From an uncultured Collinsella sp. (lineage in GTDB: Bacteria; Actinomycetota; Coriobacteriia; Coriobacteriales; Coriobacteriaceae): a DNA stretch of 32,731 nt. Location: contig CABUKS010000027.1 of NCBI GenBank assembly GCA_902492235.1, positions 1 to 32,731 on the forward strand. The letters run 5' to 3'. The translations under genes were made by a program, and so were the position numbers. Shown here one piece after another: positions 22,323-29,572 of the stretch. The notes beneath the pieces were generated by a model. That model was not told where the DNA came from and ran no database searches. It saw only the letters and a list, made by a program, of their open reading frames with translations. Each line of letters opens with the position of its first letter. The first letter of the stretch is position 1.

Positions 22323-23129
22323 TTGAAGAGCCATCTGAACATATTGAGCCGTCTGCAGAGTGCCGGTGCCCTACCGTTTGCGGACGAATTGCTACCGTTT
22401 GCCGAGCGCGCGACGTACGAGGCACTCGAGGCATTGTCGCCAACACGATGTGCCGGCTGCGAGCGCGCCGATGCGCTTATTTGCCAAGACTGCCTGGCCG
22501 CGCTCACGCTCATCGACCCACGTCATAGCTGTACCCGATGCGGCGCCCCGTTTGGGGATTTGCTGTGCACTGAGTGTTCGGTCGAGGGCACGTCCTCGGC
22601 AATGGCGGAGGCACTCGATCGCTGTCTGGCGTGCGCCGTCTATGCGCATCCGCTGCCGCGCATCATTAAAGCGTACAAGGATGCGGGCGAGCGACGTCTG
22701 GCTCCGTATCTGGCGGAGCTGCTCTACGACACCGCCCTGCATGCCCAGGTCGTAGCGCCCGATCGCTATGGAGGTGTGCTGTCCGGTGCGGATGCGGTGG
22801 TGTTTGTGCCTGCGACGGCGGCAGCGTTTCGGCGGCGTGGTTTTGATCATATGGAGGCTATTGCGCGCCCATTTTGCGAGCTGTCGGGTGTTCCCCTGCT
22901 CGATGCTCTCGTCAAGTACGGGCATGGCGACCAGCGCGAACTCGGTCGTGAGGAGCGCCGCGAGCGTGCCCAAGGCATGTACGAGACGGTTGAGGACGTG
23001 CACGGCCGCCGCCTGCTGCTTATCGATGACGTTATCACCACGGGCGCGACGATGGCCGCGGCTTCGGCGGAACTCAAGCGCGCCGGCGCCGCGGCCGTTG
23101 ATGGCCTCGCTATCGCGCGTGTTTGGTAG
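22323..23129 (+). CDS. comF: ComF-family phosphoribosyltransferase-like protein
   Basis: Cytoplasmic protein linked to DNA uptake in competent bacteria. The 268 residues comprise N-terminal cysteine pairs forming zinc ribbons (CAGCERADALICQDC near 42-56 and CTRCG...CTEC near 70-86) and a phosphoribosyltransferase domain with LLLIDDVITTGATM (about 233-246). The conserved FRRRGFDH segment near 170 is also typical. A TTG start is used, 7 bases after GGGAGGG; no ATG in frame gives a full N-terminus. It is separated from ricT by 102 bases holding a candidate promoter and a hairpin. Confidence 0.92.
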   Translation: MKSHLNILSRLQSAGALPFADELLPFAERATYEALEALSPTRCAGCERADALICQDCLAALTLIDPRHSCTRCGAPFGDLLCTECSVEGTSSAMAEALDRCLACAVYAHPLPRIIKAYKDAGERRLAPYLAELLYDTALHAQVVAPDRYGGVLSGADAVVFVPATAAAFRRRGFDHMEAIARPFCELSGVPLLDALVKYGHGDQRELGREERRERAQGMYETVEDVHGRRLLLIDDVITTGATMAAASAELKRAGAAAVDGLAIARVW

Positions 23130-23140
23130 GGGTGGTTCAG

Positions 23141-24250
23141 ATGGCAATAAAGATCGGGCAGCGTGGCAAGCCTGCAAGCGAGCAACTGGCTGCTTCCGTA
23201 ATTCTGACGGGTGCCTCGGCGCTGCGCATGATGCGCGCCGAGCGCCGGCAGATGGGCTACATAAGCTGGAAGGACCTTAATCCCGATGAAGAGCGCCGTG
23301 TGCTGCGCACATCGTCGCCCTCGACCGAGGACATCTATCTTCCCGATTTGGTGCGGATTGGGGCCGCAAGCGGCGAGGTGCAAGAAGATCTTTGCTTGCT
23401 GGTGGGATCTGCGGCGCAGCGCCGCCGCATGCCTGGCGTGGGCTGGTCCGTATGCTCCGGGTTGCCCGCCGGCTCGATTCTAGAGGTGGAACCAGGGGTG
23501 TACAGTCTATCTCCCGAGGCCCTTTGCGTAGCCGTCGCGCGCGAGGTCGGCTGCATCCAGGCATTTGCCCTGGCCCAGGAGCTGTGCTCTAAGATTTCAC
23601 TGAGTGACCGCGGGAAGTATCTGCCTCTCTACACCTCGCCTGTCGTGAACAAATTGGCAAAGGACAAAGACCAGCCGCCAGATGTCGGTTACTTTGAAGT
23701 CGAGTCCGTGCTGACACCCGATTGCCTGGTAGATTACCTCGCGGCATGCAAGGGGAATGTGGCCAAACAGCTGCTGCGCCTGTGTCCCTACCTGTCAGAA
23801 AATCTGCGCTCGCCCATGGAGTGCATCATGCTCGCTCTGTTTTCGCTTCCGTTTTCCTATGGCGGATTTGCCTGCGGTCCCTTTAAGACCGACTACAAGA
23901 TCGAGTTCGATGACCGTGCGCAGGCAATCTCGGGGATGCCGCATGCAGTTTGCGATGCGTATCAGGAAGCAGCCCAGTTTGACCTGGAATACAACGGTGA
24001 GCTGGGCCATTCCTCCCGGAGGGGACGTATCCATGATGAAAAGCGCAACACGGGCTTGATTACTATGGGAATCGAGGTCGCGACGGTCAACAACGAAATG
24101 CTCTGTGACATGGAAGCGATGGAAGCACTCGCATGGCGCATCCACCAGCGTATGGGTAAGCGATATCAGAATCGCGTAGAGGCTCGTCGAAAGAGGCAAG
24201 ATGCTCTGCTGAATACGCTCCGAGCGTGCTTTGGGCTCAAACCAGCGTAA
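23141..24250 (+). CDS. Coriobacteriia-type protein, possible PD-(D/E)XK-like C-terminus
   Basis: A 369-residue protein that I cannot name with certainty. The N-terminal half contains GVYSLSPEALC and a region like proteins I recall as multi-copy hypotheticals in Collinsella and relatives. The C-terminal part, FDLEYNGELGH (280-290) then RIHDEKRNTGLITMGIEVATV, has the spacing of DUF559/Vsr-like PD-(D/E)XK nucleases (acidic residues D281 and E283, H290, D299, R302, then a hydrophobic strand). No membrane segment. Start at 23141 follows GGTGG by 5 bases, 11 bases after comF. Third-position G/C preference is visibly weaker than in the neighbours, and a repeat-rich A/T region follows; both hint at recent acquisition. 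Function in defence is speculation. Confidence 0.7.
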   Translation: MAIKIGQRGKPASEQLAASVILTGASALRMMRAERRQMGYISWKDLNPDEERRVLRTSSPSTEDIYLPDLVRIGAASGEVQEDLCLLVGSAAQRRRMPGVGWSVCSGLPAGSILEVEPGVYSLSPEALCVAVAREVGCIQAFALAQELCSKISLSDRGKYLPLYTSPVVNKLAKDKDQPPDVGYFEVESVLTPDCLVDYLAACKGNVAKQLLRLCPYLSENLRSPMECIMLALFSLPFSYGGFACGPFKTDYKIEFDDRAQAISGMPHAVCDAYQEAAQFDLEYNGELGHSSRRGRIHDEKRNTGLITMGIEVATVNNEMLCDMEAMEALAWRIHQRMGKRYQNRVEARRKRQDALLNTLRACFGLKPA

Positions 24251-24285
24251 AACTATGGCTTTATAGGGGGTCTGTTTATATGCTC

Positions 24286-24332
24286 TGTGCAAAAAACGGC
24301 AAATATGAGTACTGTTACTAGATTAGTGACAG
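24286..24332 (+). repeat. Intergenic repeat copy A
   Basis: A 34-base unit (24286-24319) matching copy B (24469-24502, inverted) at 33 of 34 positions. It ends in a hairpin CTGTTACT-AGATT-AGTGACAG (24312-24332, one G-U). It begins 36 bases after the stop codon of the gene at 23141. Confidence 0.88.
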
Positions 24333-24455
24333 CAAAAACAAAGAAACTTGGGCCGATAATCTGGATTCAGCGAAGAGATAATAAACGAATGTGGAATATC
24401 TTGGCGCCAAGCAGGCTGTGCGGAACTCAAAAAGGGCTCGTGAGGCGGTAACACG

Positions 24456-24502
24456 CTGCTACTAAATTGGTAACAGTACTCATATTTGCCGTTTTTTGCA
24501 CA
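24456..24502 (-). repeat. Intergenic repeat copy B
   Basis: Inverted partner of copy A, 149 bases away. Read on the minus strand it has the same head, TGTGCAAAAAACGGC, and the AGTACTGTTAC core; its terminal hairpin pairs CTGTTAC with GTAGCAG (one G-U). No minus-strand gene ends here, unlike the other copies. Confidence 0.88.
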
Positions 24503-24503
24503 C

Positions 24504-24551
24504 GGCACCCTGAGACGGGTGCCCCGGAGCTCCCCGTAGGGGAGCTCCGGG
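24504..24551. repeat. Two adjacent perfect hairpins
   Basis: First hairpin 24504-24510 with 24517-24523 (7 bp). Second 24524-24535 with 24539-24550 (12 bp perfect, 3-base loop GTA, one further pair outside). No T-run follows either, so they are not ordinary terminators. Confidence 0.8.
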
Positions 24552-24623
24552 CTTCATAGGGGCACGAATGGTCCGCTCCGACCCGCAAAATCTGTACTCG
24601 AGATGCGAATGACGCCCCTAACC

Positions 24624-24652
24624 TTAAACTTTAGCTTGAACTTAGCTATAAT
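24624..24652 (+). promoter_or_regulatory. Promoter upstream of the solute-binding protein
   Basis: Perfect TATAAT (24647-24652) with TTAAAC at 24624-24629, 17 bp apart; the -35 is weak. Predicted start about 24659, which leaves a leader of about 325 bases before the gene. Confidence 0.5.
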
Positions 24653-24983
24653 GCGCTTCGTTCCTACCAGGCTGTGGTTGCGGACGGACGAAATGCCCGT
24701 CCTAGTCCAAGACAGACGCGGTCAAAGGGATCCACGTAAGCGACCGCGTGCGCGCGGCGCGATCATGGCGCGTCCTAGATGTAAGCCGCACCGTCCGTTC
24801 TACTTTCTTTGGGGCAATACCGCCTCGCGGGCGAGCGGGTCAGTCGTGAAGGTGGCTGCGGCCTCCCGAGCAAACACCCCGGTGCGCAAGTGTGGGGTCA
24901 AATACCAGGTCAGCTGGTGGGAACAACCTGATATTCCGCGCAACGCACGGATTGTATACGACACAGAAGGCAGGGTAGTGGAC
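24653..24983 (+). other. Long leader or unannotated small RNA
   Basis: About 330 bases between a perfect -10 and the lipoprotein gene. The frame of the lipoprotein stays open through it, but third-position composition is not coding-like and the translation resembles nothing known. Short helices can be drawn: CGCGGTC/GACCGCG (about 24717-24748), GGACGG/CCGTCC and ACCAG/CTGGT. I could not match it to tmRNA, SRP RNA, RNase P or a riboswitch by eye. Confidence 0.3.
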
Positions 24984-26009
24984 ATGGTGAGGGGCAGCTT
25001 GATGCACGCGGCTCGGTTAGGTGCTGGGACCGCAGCGGTCATCGCCGTTTTGGGCCTGAGCGGATGCGCGTTCAACCCGCTGTCTACGTTCACGACTCCC
25101 ACGATCGACCAGATCGAGTACGAGACCGTCACGCCGGCGGTGTCGGACGATGCCCTGGTCACTCCCGGAACCCTGACGGTCGCCCTCGATACTTCCGATG
25201 CGCCGCAGGCCATGCAGGACGCCGACGGCGAGCTCACGGGGTATGCGGTTGACGCCGCCCGCGCCCTCGCAAGCCGCATGGGCCTTAAGGTCGCCTTTGT
25301 CGATGCATCCTCGGCAGGTTCCGCGCTCGGCGACAAAAAGGCCGATATCTTTATCGGCGAGATTACCTCCACGGACGGGGACATTAGCTCGCTCGGCACC
25401 TGCCTGTACGATGCCACTTCCGTGTTCGGTAAAACTAGCGATGGTGGGTCGCTAAGCGTTTCCACCGATACCCTTAACACGTCTACTCTGGGCGTTCAGA
25501 TGTCCTCGGCCTCGCAGGAGGCGCTTGCTAAGCAGAGCATCACCGCCAACCAAAAGACCTACTCCAACATCAACGAGTGCTTTGAGGCGCTTGAGTCCGG
25601 CGAGGTCGACTATGTGATCTGCGACTCCACGGCCGGCGGCTACCTTGCACGCCTGATGAGCGAGGTCTCCTATGTCGGTTCGCTCGAGGCGCCCTCGACG
25701 CTTGGTGTTGCGGGCCTCTCATCCAATGACGAACTGTGTCGTGCCGTGAGCGATGCCCTCGACGGGATTACGGCCGACGGCACGCTCGAGGCGGTCCACT
25801 CTGTCTGGTATGGCACGATGCCCTACGACCTCACCACTAAGACTGTTTCGGGCGCTAACGTGCAGCCAGGCGACTCTGAGTCCAGTGAGACCACGTCTTC
25901 CGGCAGCGAGTCCTCCGATTCCAACAATGAGACCGCATCCTCCGAGGACAAATCGTCCAGCCAGGAAGCCACCATCACCGACGACGACATTAACAAACTC
26001 AATAGCTAG
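24984..26009 (+). CDS. Solute-binding lipoprotein, family 3
   Basis: Periplasmic-type receptor anchored to the outer face of the membrane; family 3 proteins usually bind amino acids for ABC transporters. The 341 residues start with a lipoprotein signal whose lipobox is LSGC with C28. The binding domain follows (GTLTVALDTSDAPQ; GELTGYAVDAARALASRMGLKVAFVDA; DYVICDSTAGGYLA), then a Ser/Glu-rich tail of about 50 residues. ATG 24984 has AGGG 8 bases upstream; ATG 25002, 7 bases after GAGGGG, is an equally good start and keeps the signal. There is no permease or ATPase gene nearby, so it is an orphan receptor. Confidence 0.85.
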   Translation: MVRGSLMHAARLGAGTAAVIAVLGLSGCAFNPLSTFTTPTIDQIEYETVTPAVSDDALVTPGTLTVALDTSDAPQAMQDADGELTGYAVDAARALASRMGLKVAFVDASSAGSALGDKKADIFIGEITSTDGDISSLGTCLYDATSVFGKTSDGGSLSVSTDTLNTSTLGVQMSSASQEALAKQSITANQKTYSNINECFEALESGEVDYVICDSTAGGYLARLMSEVSYVGSLEAPSTLGVAGLSSNDELCRAVSDALDGITADGTLEAVHSVWYGTMPYDLTTKTVSGANVQPGDSESSETTSSGSESSDSNNETASSEDKSSSQEATITDDDINKLNS

Positions 26010-26023
26010 TTATTGCTAGGGGT

Positions 26024-26052
26024 GGCGTCTCCTATGCGCCAGGAGAGACGCC
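26024..26052 (+). terminator. First hairpin after the lipoprotein gene
   Basis: Stem of at least 8 bp (26024-26031 with 26045-26052) 14 bases after the stop, followed by only a weak T-rich stretch (TCTTCAC). Probably assists the terminator that follows it. Confidence 0.5.
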
Positions 26053-26075
26053 TCTTCACGGTTTCAACACGCATT

Positions 26076-26109
26076 GCCGGGCTTTCCCAACAGGGGAGCC
26101 CGGCTTTTT
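26076..26109 (+). terminator. Terminator of the lipoprotein gene
   Basis: Stem 26076-26083 with 26097-26104, extended inside by CCC/GGG, and five T at 26105-26109. Confidence 0.88.
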
Positions 26110-26326
26110 CATCCCAATAAAACAAGCAGGTCAAAGCCAATTTTCGGGATCAAATACAAAGTCACCGTCGCCCTCCTATAGCGCACTTTGCCACAGAAAA
26201 GTGCGAGACTTCGGTATGCGGTATCAAGCAATCGTTATTCGGGTCTTTAGGAATCCGCGTGATTAAATGCACGGCAATGGGTACATAGCCAGTACAGTAA
26301 GTCCCCGAGGCAGATTGGAGCCACGT
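26110..26326 (+). promoter_or_regulatory. Leader region of hpf
   Basis: A 217-base gap holding an 8-bp hairpin (26182-26189 with 26198-26205) and no gene. I see no clear promoter hexamers. RNA motifs upstream of raiA/hpf genes are known in Firmicutes and Actinobacteria (raiA motifs); I cannot confirm a match by eye. Confidence 0.3.
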
Positions 26327-26911
26327 ATGGATATCAAGGTTTCTGGACGCAAGACGACGGTAACCGATGCTCTGCGTGCGCATGTGGATGAGAAGATCGG
26401 CGAGGCGCTCAAGGTTTTCGATATCGAGCCCATGACGGTCGACGTTGTACTTCGTTATGAGAAGAACCCCTCGAACCCTAACCCGGCAATCGTCGAGGTT
26501 ACGGTTCGTGCCCGCGGTTCGGTGATTCGCGTTGCCGAGCACGGTGCAGATATGTACGCCGCCATCGACCTCTCCGCCGATAAGGTCACCCGCCAGCTGC
26601 GCAAGTTCAAGACCAAGGTCGTGGACAACCGCCAGGGCGGTGCCAGCGCGGCGGATGTCGCACCGGTCGAGCGCGTCGAGGATCTGGCCGACCTGCTGCT
26701 GCCCGAGGAGGAGGACGACCTGCTCGTCCGCGAGAAGGTCATCGATGTCACCCCGATGACTGAGGAGCAGGCGCTGGTGCAGACCGATCTGCTGGGCCAC
26801 GACTTCTACGTGTTCGAGAACGCGACGACTGGCCTCATCAATGTGGTGTATCACCGTAAGAATGGTGGATATGGCATCATCAAGCCCCGTATCGAAACAC
26901 TTGACGAGTAA
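26327..26911 (+). CDS. hpf: Long-form ribosome hibernation promoting factor
   Basis: Binds the 30S subunit in stationary phase and, in the long form, dimerises 70S ribosomes into inactive 100S particles. The 194 residues contain the N-terminal S30AE domain (MDIKVSGRKTTVTDALRAHV to about 105), a linker, and the C-terminal dimerisation domain from about 140 (PMTEEQALVQTDLLGHDFYVF, ending GGYGIIKPRI). Start at 26327 is supported by TTGGAG 6 bases upstream. It is followed by its own strong terminator. Confidence 0.95.
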   Translation: MDIKVSGRKTTVTDALRAHVDEKIGEALKVFDIEPMTVDVVLRYEKNPSNPNPAIVEVTVRARGSVIRVAEHGADMYAAIDLSADKVTRQLRKFKTKVVDNRQGGASAADVAPVERVEDLADLLLPEEEDDLLVREKVIDVTPMTEEQALVQTDLLGHDFYVFENATTGLINVVYHRKNGGYGIIKPRIETLDE

Positions 26912-26915
26912 AATA

Positions 26916-26937
26916 CGTTAACTTGCATGAGTTAACG
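26916..26937. promoter_or_regulatory. Palindrome between hpf and degV
   Basis: CGTTAAC-N8-GTTAACG, perfectly symmetrical 7-bp arms, 4 bases after the hpf stop and just ahead of the terminator at 26941. It may be an operator or an extra hairpin; nothing else supports either. Confidence 0.4.
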
Positions 26938-26940
26938 GCC

Positions 26941-26973
26941 GGCGGCCATCCCATGCGGATGGCCGCCTTTTTT
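26941..26973 (+). terminator. Terminator between hpf and degV
   Basis: Perfect 11-bp G/C-rich stem (26941-26951 with 26957-26967), 5-base loop, six T. It ends only 18 bases before the degV start codon, leaving no room for a degV promoter downstream of it. Confidence 0.93.
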
Positions 26974-26991
26974 ACGTAAGGAGTCGCTTTG

Positions 26992-27945
26992 ATGGACAAG
27001 GCTGCATCTACCGGCCATTCTGACCGCTGCCGCATCGTCGTCGATACCTGCTGCGACTTTAGCCCCGAGGTCGCCGCGAACCTCGATGTCGATATCCTGG
27101 GTTTCCCCTTCATTATCGATGGCGAGGAGCGCACGGACGATATCTGGTCGAGCATGAGCCCTAAGGAGTTCTACGACCGCATGCGCGCCGGCGCTCGCGT
27201 GTCTACCTCCGCCGTGTCGCTCGGTCGCTATATCGAGTTCTTTACCGAGTGCGCCAAAGAGGGTACGCCCACGGTCTACCTGTGCTTTACCTCGGCGCTG
27301 TCGTCGAGCTACAACTCCGCGTGCCAGGCGGCGGACGCCGTGCGCGCCGAGTATCCCAACTTTGAGCTCTACGTGGTCGACAACGCTCTGCCCTGCGCGA
27401 CCGGCGCGCTCTTGGCGCTCGAGGCCGTGCGCCAGCGCTCGGCGGGACTGACCGCCAAGCAGCTGGTCGATTGGGCAAACGAGGCAAAGACCTATGTCCA
27501 CGGCTACTTTACGCTCGAGAGCTTCGACGCACTGGCTGCCGGTGGCCGCATTCCGCCCGCGGCGGCGCAGCTCACGGCAAAGCTCGATGTCAAGCCCGAG
27601 CTCTCCTACGACCTTGCCGGCTCGCTGTCGCTGATCGGCGTCAACCGCGGCCGCAAGAAGGCGCTCAAGTCCATCCTCAAGTCGTTCCGCGAGAACTACG
27701 TGCCCGACCGCACCATGCCCATCGCCATCATGACGGCCGATGCCGAAAAGGACGGCGACTGGCTCGAGACCGCCATCCGCAAGGAGGAGGGCTGCGCCGA
27801 CGTCACGATCATTCGCAGCTCCGTGGGTCCCACCATTGGCTCGCACGTGGGCCCCGGCATGGTGGCCTGCGCGTTTTGGGGCAAGAACCGTGCCGAGAAA
27901 GCCTCGCTTTCCGACCGCATCGCGCGCCGCGTGCGTGGCGAGTAG
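26992..27945 (+). CDS. DegV-family fatty-acid-binding protein
   Basis: Cytoplasmic lipid-binding protein; characterised family members (FakB) present fatty acids to the kinase FakA for phosphorylation. The 317 residues show the family blocks: IVVDTCCDFSPE at the start, RVSTSAVSLG with the head-group-binding serines near 65, LCFTSALSSSYNSA near 100, SFDALAAGGRIP near 180 and VGPTIGSHVGPGMVA near 285. TAAGGAG lies 8 bases before ATG. It must be read through the hpf terminator or from a promoter within or upstream of hpf. Confidence 0.93.
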   Translation: MDKAASTGHSDRCRIVVDTCCDFSPEVAANLDVDILGFPFIIDGEERTDDIWSSMSPKEFYDRMRAGARVSTSAVSLGRYIEFFTECAKEGTPTVYLCFTSALSSSYNSACQAADAVRAEYPNFELYVVDNALPCATGALLALEAVRQRSAGLTAKQLVDWANEAKTYVHGYFTLESFDALAAGGRIPPAAAQLTAKLDVKPELSYDLAGSLSLIGVNRGRKKALKSILKSFRENYVPDRTMPIAIMTADAEKDGDWLETAIRKEEGCADVTIIRSSVGPTIGSHVGPGMVACAFWGKNRAEKASLSDRIARRVRGE

Positions 27946-28043
27946 ACAGGTGCTGCGGCTGCAAGCGCCCTCAAGTCACGGCCGAAACGCTGGCACCGAG
28001 TATTCAACCTGGTAACAACACCCAACCCAAAAGGAAAGGTTTC

Positions 28044-29123
28044 ATGGCAAACAAGCTCTCCGTCGCATTTATCGGCACCGGAATCATGGGTGCCCCCATC
28101 GCCGGCCACATCCTGGATGCCGGCTATCCCGTCACGGTCAACAACCGCACCAAGTCCAAGGCCGCCGCGCTTATCGAGCGCGGCGCTGTCTGGGCCGATA
28201 CGCCGGCAGATGCCGTGGCGAACGCCGACGTCGTCTTTACCATGGTGGGCTATCCCTCCGAGGTCGAGGAGCTCTACCTGGCGGGCGACGGCCTGCTCGC
28301 GTGCACTAAGCCCGGCGCGGTCTTGATCGACCTCACCACGAGCTCGCCCGAGCTGGCGCGCGACATTGCCGAGGCCGCCCAGGTTTCTGGTCGCATGGCG
28401 TTTGACTGCCCCGTCACCGGCGGCGAGTCGGGCGCTATCGCCGGTACGCTCACGGCTATCGTGGGCGCTACCGAGAACGACATCGCGCCGGTCCGCGATA
28501 TCCTTTCCACCTTTGCGGCAAACATCTGCTGCTTCGACGGCGCCGGCAAGGGCCAGGCTGCCAAGCTCGCCAACCAGGTGTCGCTGGGCGCCTGCATGGT
28601 CGGCATGGCAGACGCCATGGCATTTGCCGAGCTGAGCGGCCTTGACCTGGAGAAGACCCGTCAGATGATCCTGGGCGGCACCGGTAAGTCCGGCGCCATG
28701 GAGAGCCTGGCGCCCAAGGCGCTCGACGGCGACTACAAGCCCGGCTTTATGGTCGAGCACTTCATTAAGGACCTGCGCCTGGCGCTCGCTTACGCCGACG
28801 ATCGCGAGCTCGCGCTGCCCGGTGCCGACGTGGCCTTTACGCTCTACGACATGCTCGACGCCATCGGTGGCGCCAAGCTGGGTACCCAGGCCATCACGGT
28901 ACTCTATAAGGAGGAGGCCGACGCCATTGCCGCCGGTCTGGACTGGTCGCAGTATCGTCCCGAGGAGCACGGTGCTCACGAGGAAGGCTGCGGTTGCGGC
29001 GAGCACGGCGACGACCACGAGTGCGGTTGCGGCCGCCACCATGGCGAGGACCACGAGTGCTGCGGCGGCCACGGCCATGACGACGGCCACGAGTGCTGCT
29101 GCGGCCATCATCACGGGGAGTAG
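28044..29123 (+). CDS. Beta-hydroxyacid dehydrogenase with His/Cys-rich tail
   Basis: NAD(P)-dependent oxidoreductase of the 3-hydroxyisobutyrate/tartronate-semialdehyde reductase family. Residues 1-306 form the complete enzyme: dinucleotide loop FIGTGIMGAP (9-18), substrate loop DCPVTGGESGA (121-131), catalytic K174 in GKGQAAKLANQ, and FIKDLRLAL near 238. Its substrate is unknown. The last 53 residues (307-359) are an appendage with 13 His and 9 Cys, built from loose repeats of HECGCG, HECC and HECCC, and ending CCCGHHHGE. Such tails bind transition metals such as nickel, zinc or copper in other proteins (SlyD, some HypB); this is unusual for this enzyme family. AAGGAAAGG precedes ATG. Confidence 0.9.
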   Translation: MANKLSVAFIGTGIMGAPIAGHILDAGYPVTVNNRTKSKAAALIERGAVWADTPADAVANADVVFTMVGYPSEVEELYLAGDGLLACTKPGAVLIDLTTSSPELARDIAEAAQVSGRMAFDCPVTGGESGAIAGTLTAIVGATENDIAPVRDILSTFAANICCFDGAGKGQAAKLANQVSLGACMVGMADAMAFAELSGLDLEKTRQMILGGTGKSGAMESLAPKALDGDYKPGFMVEHFIKDLRLALAYADDRELALPGADVAFTLYDMLDAIGGAKLGTQAITVLYKEEADAIAAGLDWSQYRPEEHGAHEEGCGCGEHGDDHECGCGRHHGEDHECCGGHGHDDGHECCCGHHHGE

Positions 29124-29128
29124 CGCCC

Positions 29129-29557
29129 ATGAACTGGACGTTCGTGGTGCTTGCGCTGGTGCTCTTTCTCTTTGCGATCTACATCGGCTTTTTGTGCGGC
29201 CAGTGGGCTTGCGAAAAGCGCGTCATCACCAAGCGCGACTACTGGATCGCCAATTTTGCAGGTGCGGCGGCAGTCGTCCTGCTAACCTGGGTGTTTTCGC
29301 TGTTCCCGCTGGTGCAGTTTGCGCCGATCGGCTGGCTCGGCGGCTTTATCGCCGGTCTTAAGATGAGCTTTGGCGAGTCCGTCGGCCCGTGGCGCAAGCA
29401 CGACGAGGTCTTTAACGTCAACAAGGCACACCGCGCCGCCGCCGATGCGGGCGACGCCGAGGAGCGCCGCCGCGCGCGTCACAATGGCGCGGCCGACCGA
29501 CAGCTCATCTCGGTCACCGATGACAGCAAGGGTGCTGGCAAGCACGCTAAGAAATAG
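29129..29557 (+). CDS. Small membrane protein of unknown function
   Basis: A 142-residue protein with two or three hydrophobic segments (about 3-23, 46-66 and 68-84) and a charged, Arg/Lys/Asp-rich C-terminal tail that should be cytoplasmic. I do not recognise a family. Start at 29129 has GGGGAG 8 bases upstream, inside the dehydrogenase's His/Cys tail coding end, so the two are one operon. The close coupling suggests a shared role with the dehydrogenase but shows nothing about what it is. Confidence 0.8.
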   Translation: MNWTFVVLALVLFLFAIYIGFLCGQWACEKRVITKRDYWIANFAGAAAVVLLTWVFSLFPLVQFAPIGWLGGFIAGLKMSFGESVGPWRKHDEVFNVNKAHRAAADAGDAEERRRARHNGAADRQLISVTDDSKGAGKHAKK

Positions 29558-29572
29558 TAAGAAGAGGTAACT

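Larger units (their letters stand above)
24251..24646. other. Non-coding region with inverted repeats and tandem hairpins
   Basis: No credible gene. It holds repeat copies A and B as an inverted pair, a perfect 12-base palindrome CTTGGCGCCAAG (24400-24411), and tandem hairpins at 24504-24551. Composition is A/T richer than flanking genes up to about 24500. Confidence 0.7.

Noticed and set aside
23141..24250. A complete defence island
   Set aside because: Only one candidate gene is present; flanking genes are housekeeping and no partner toxin, methylase or helicase is seen.
24890..24935. Resemblance to SRP RNA (TACCAGGTCAG) and to a T-box (ATACCGC)
   Set aside because: Only short words match; the conserved GGAAGCAG loop of SRP RNA and the GGTGGNACCGCG of T-boxes are absent.
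24603..24983. N-terminal extension of the solute-binding protein
   Set aside because: The extension would place a lipoprotein signal in the middle of the protein; composition is not coding-like and good start sites exist at 24984 and 25002.
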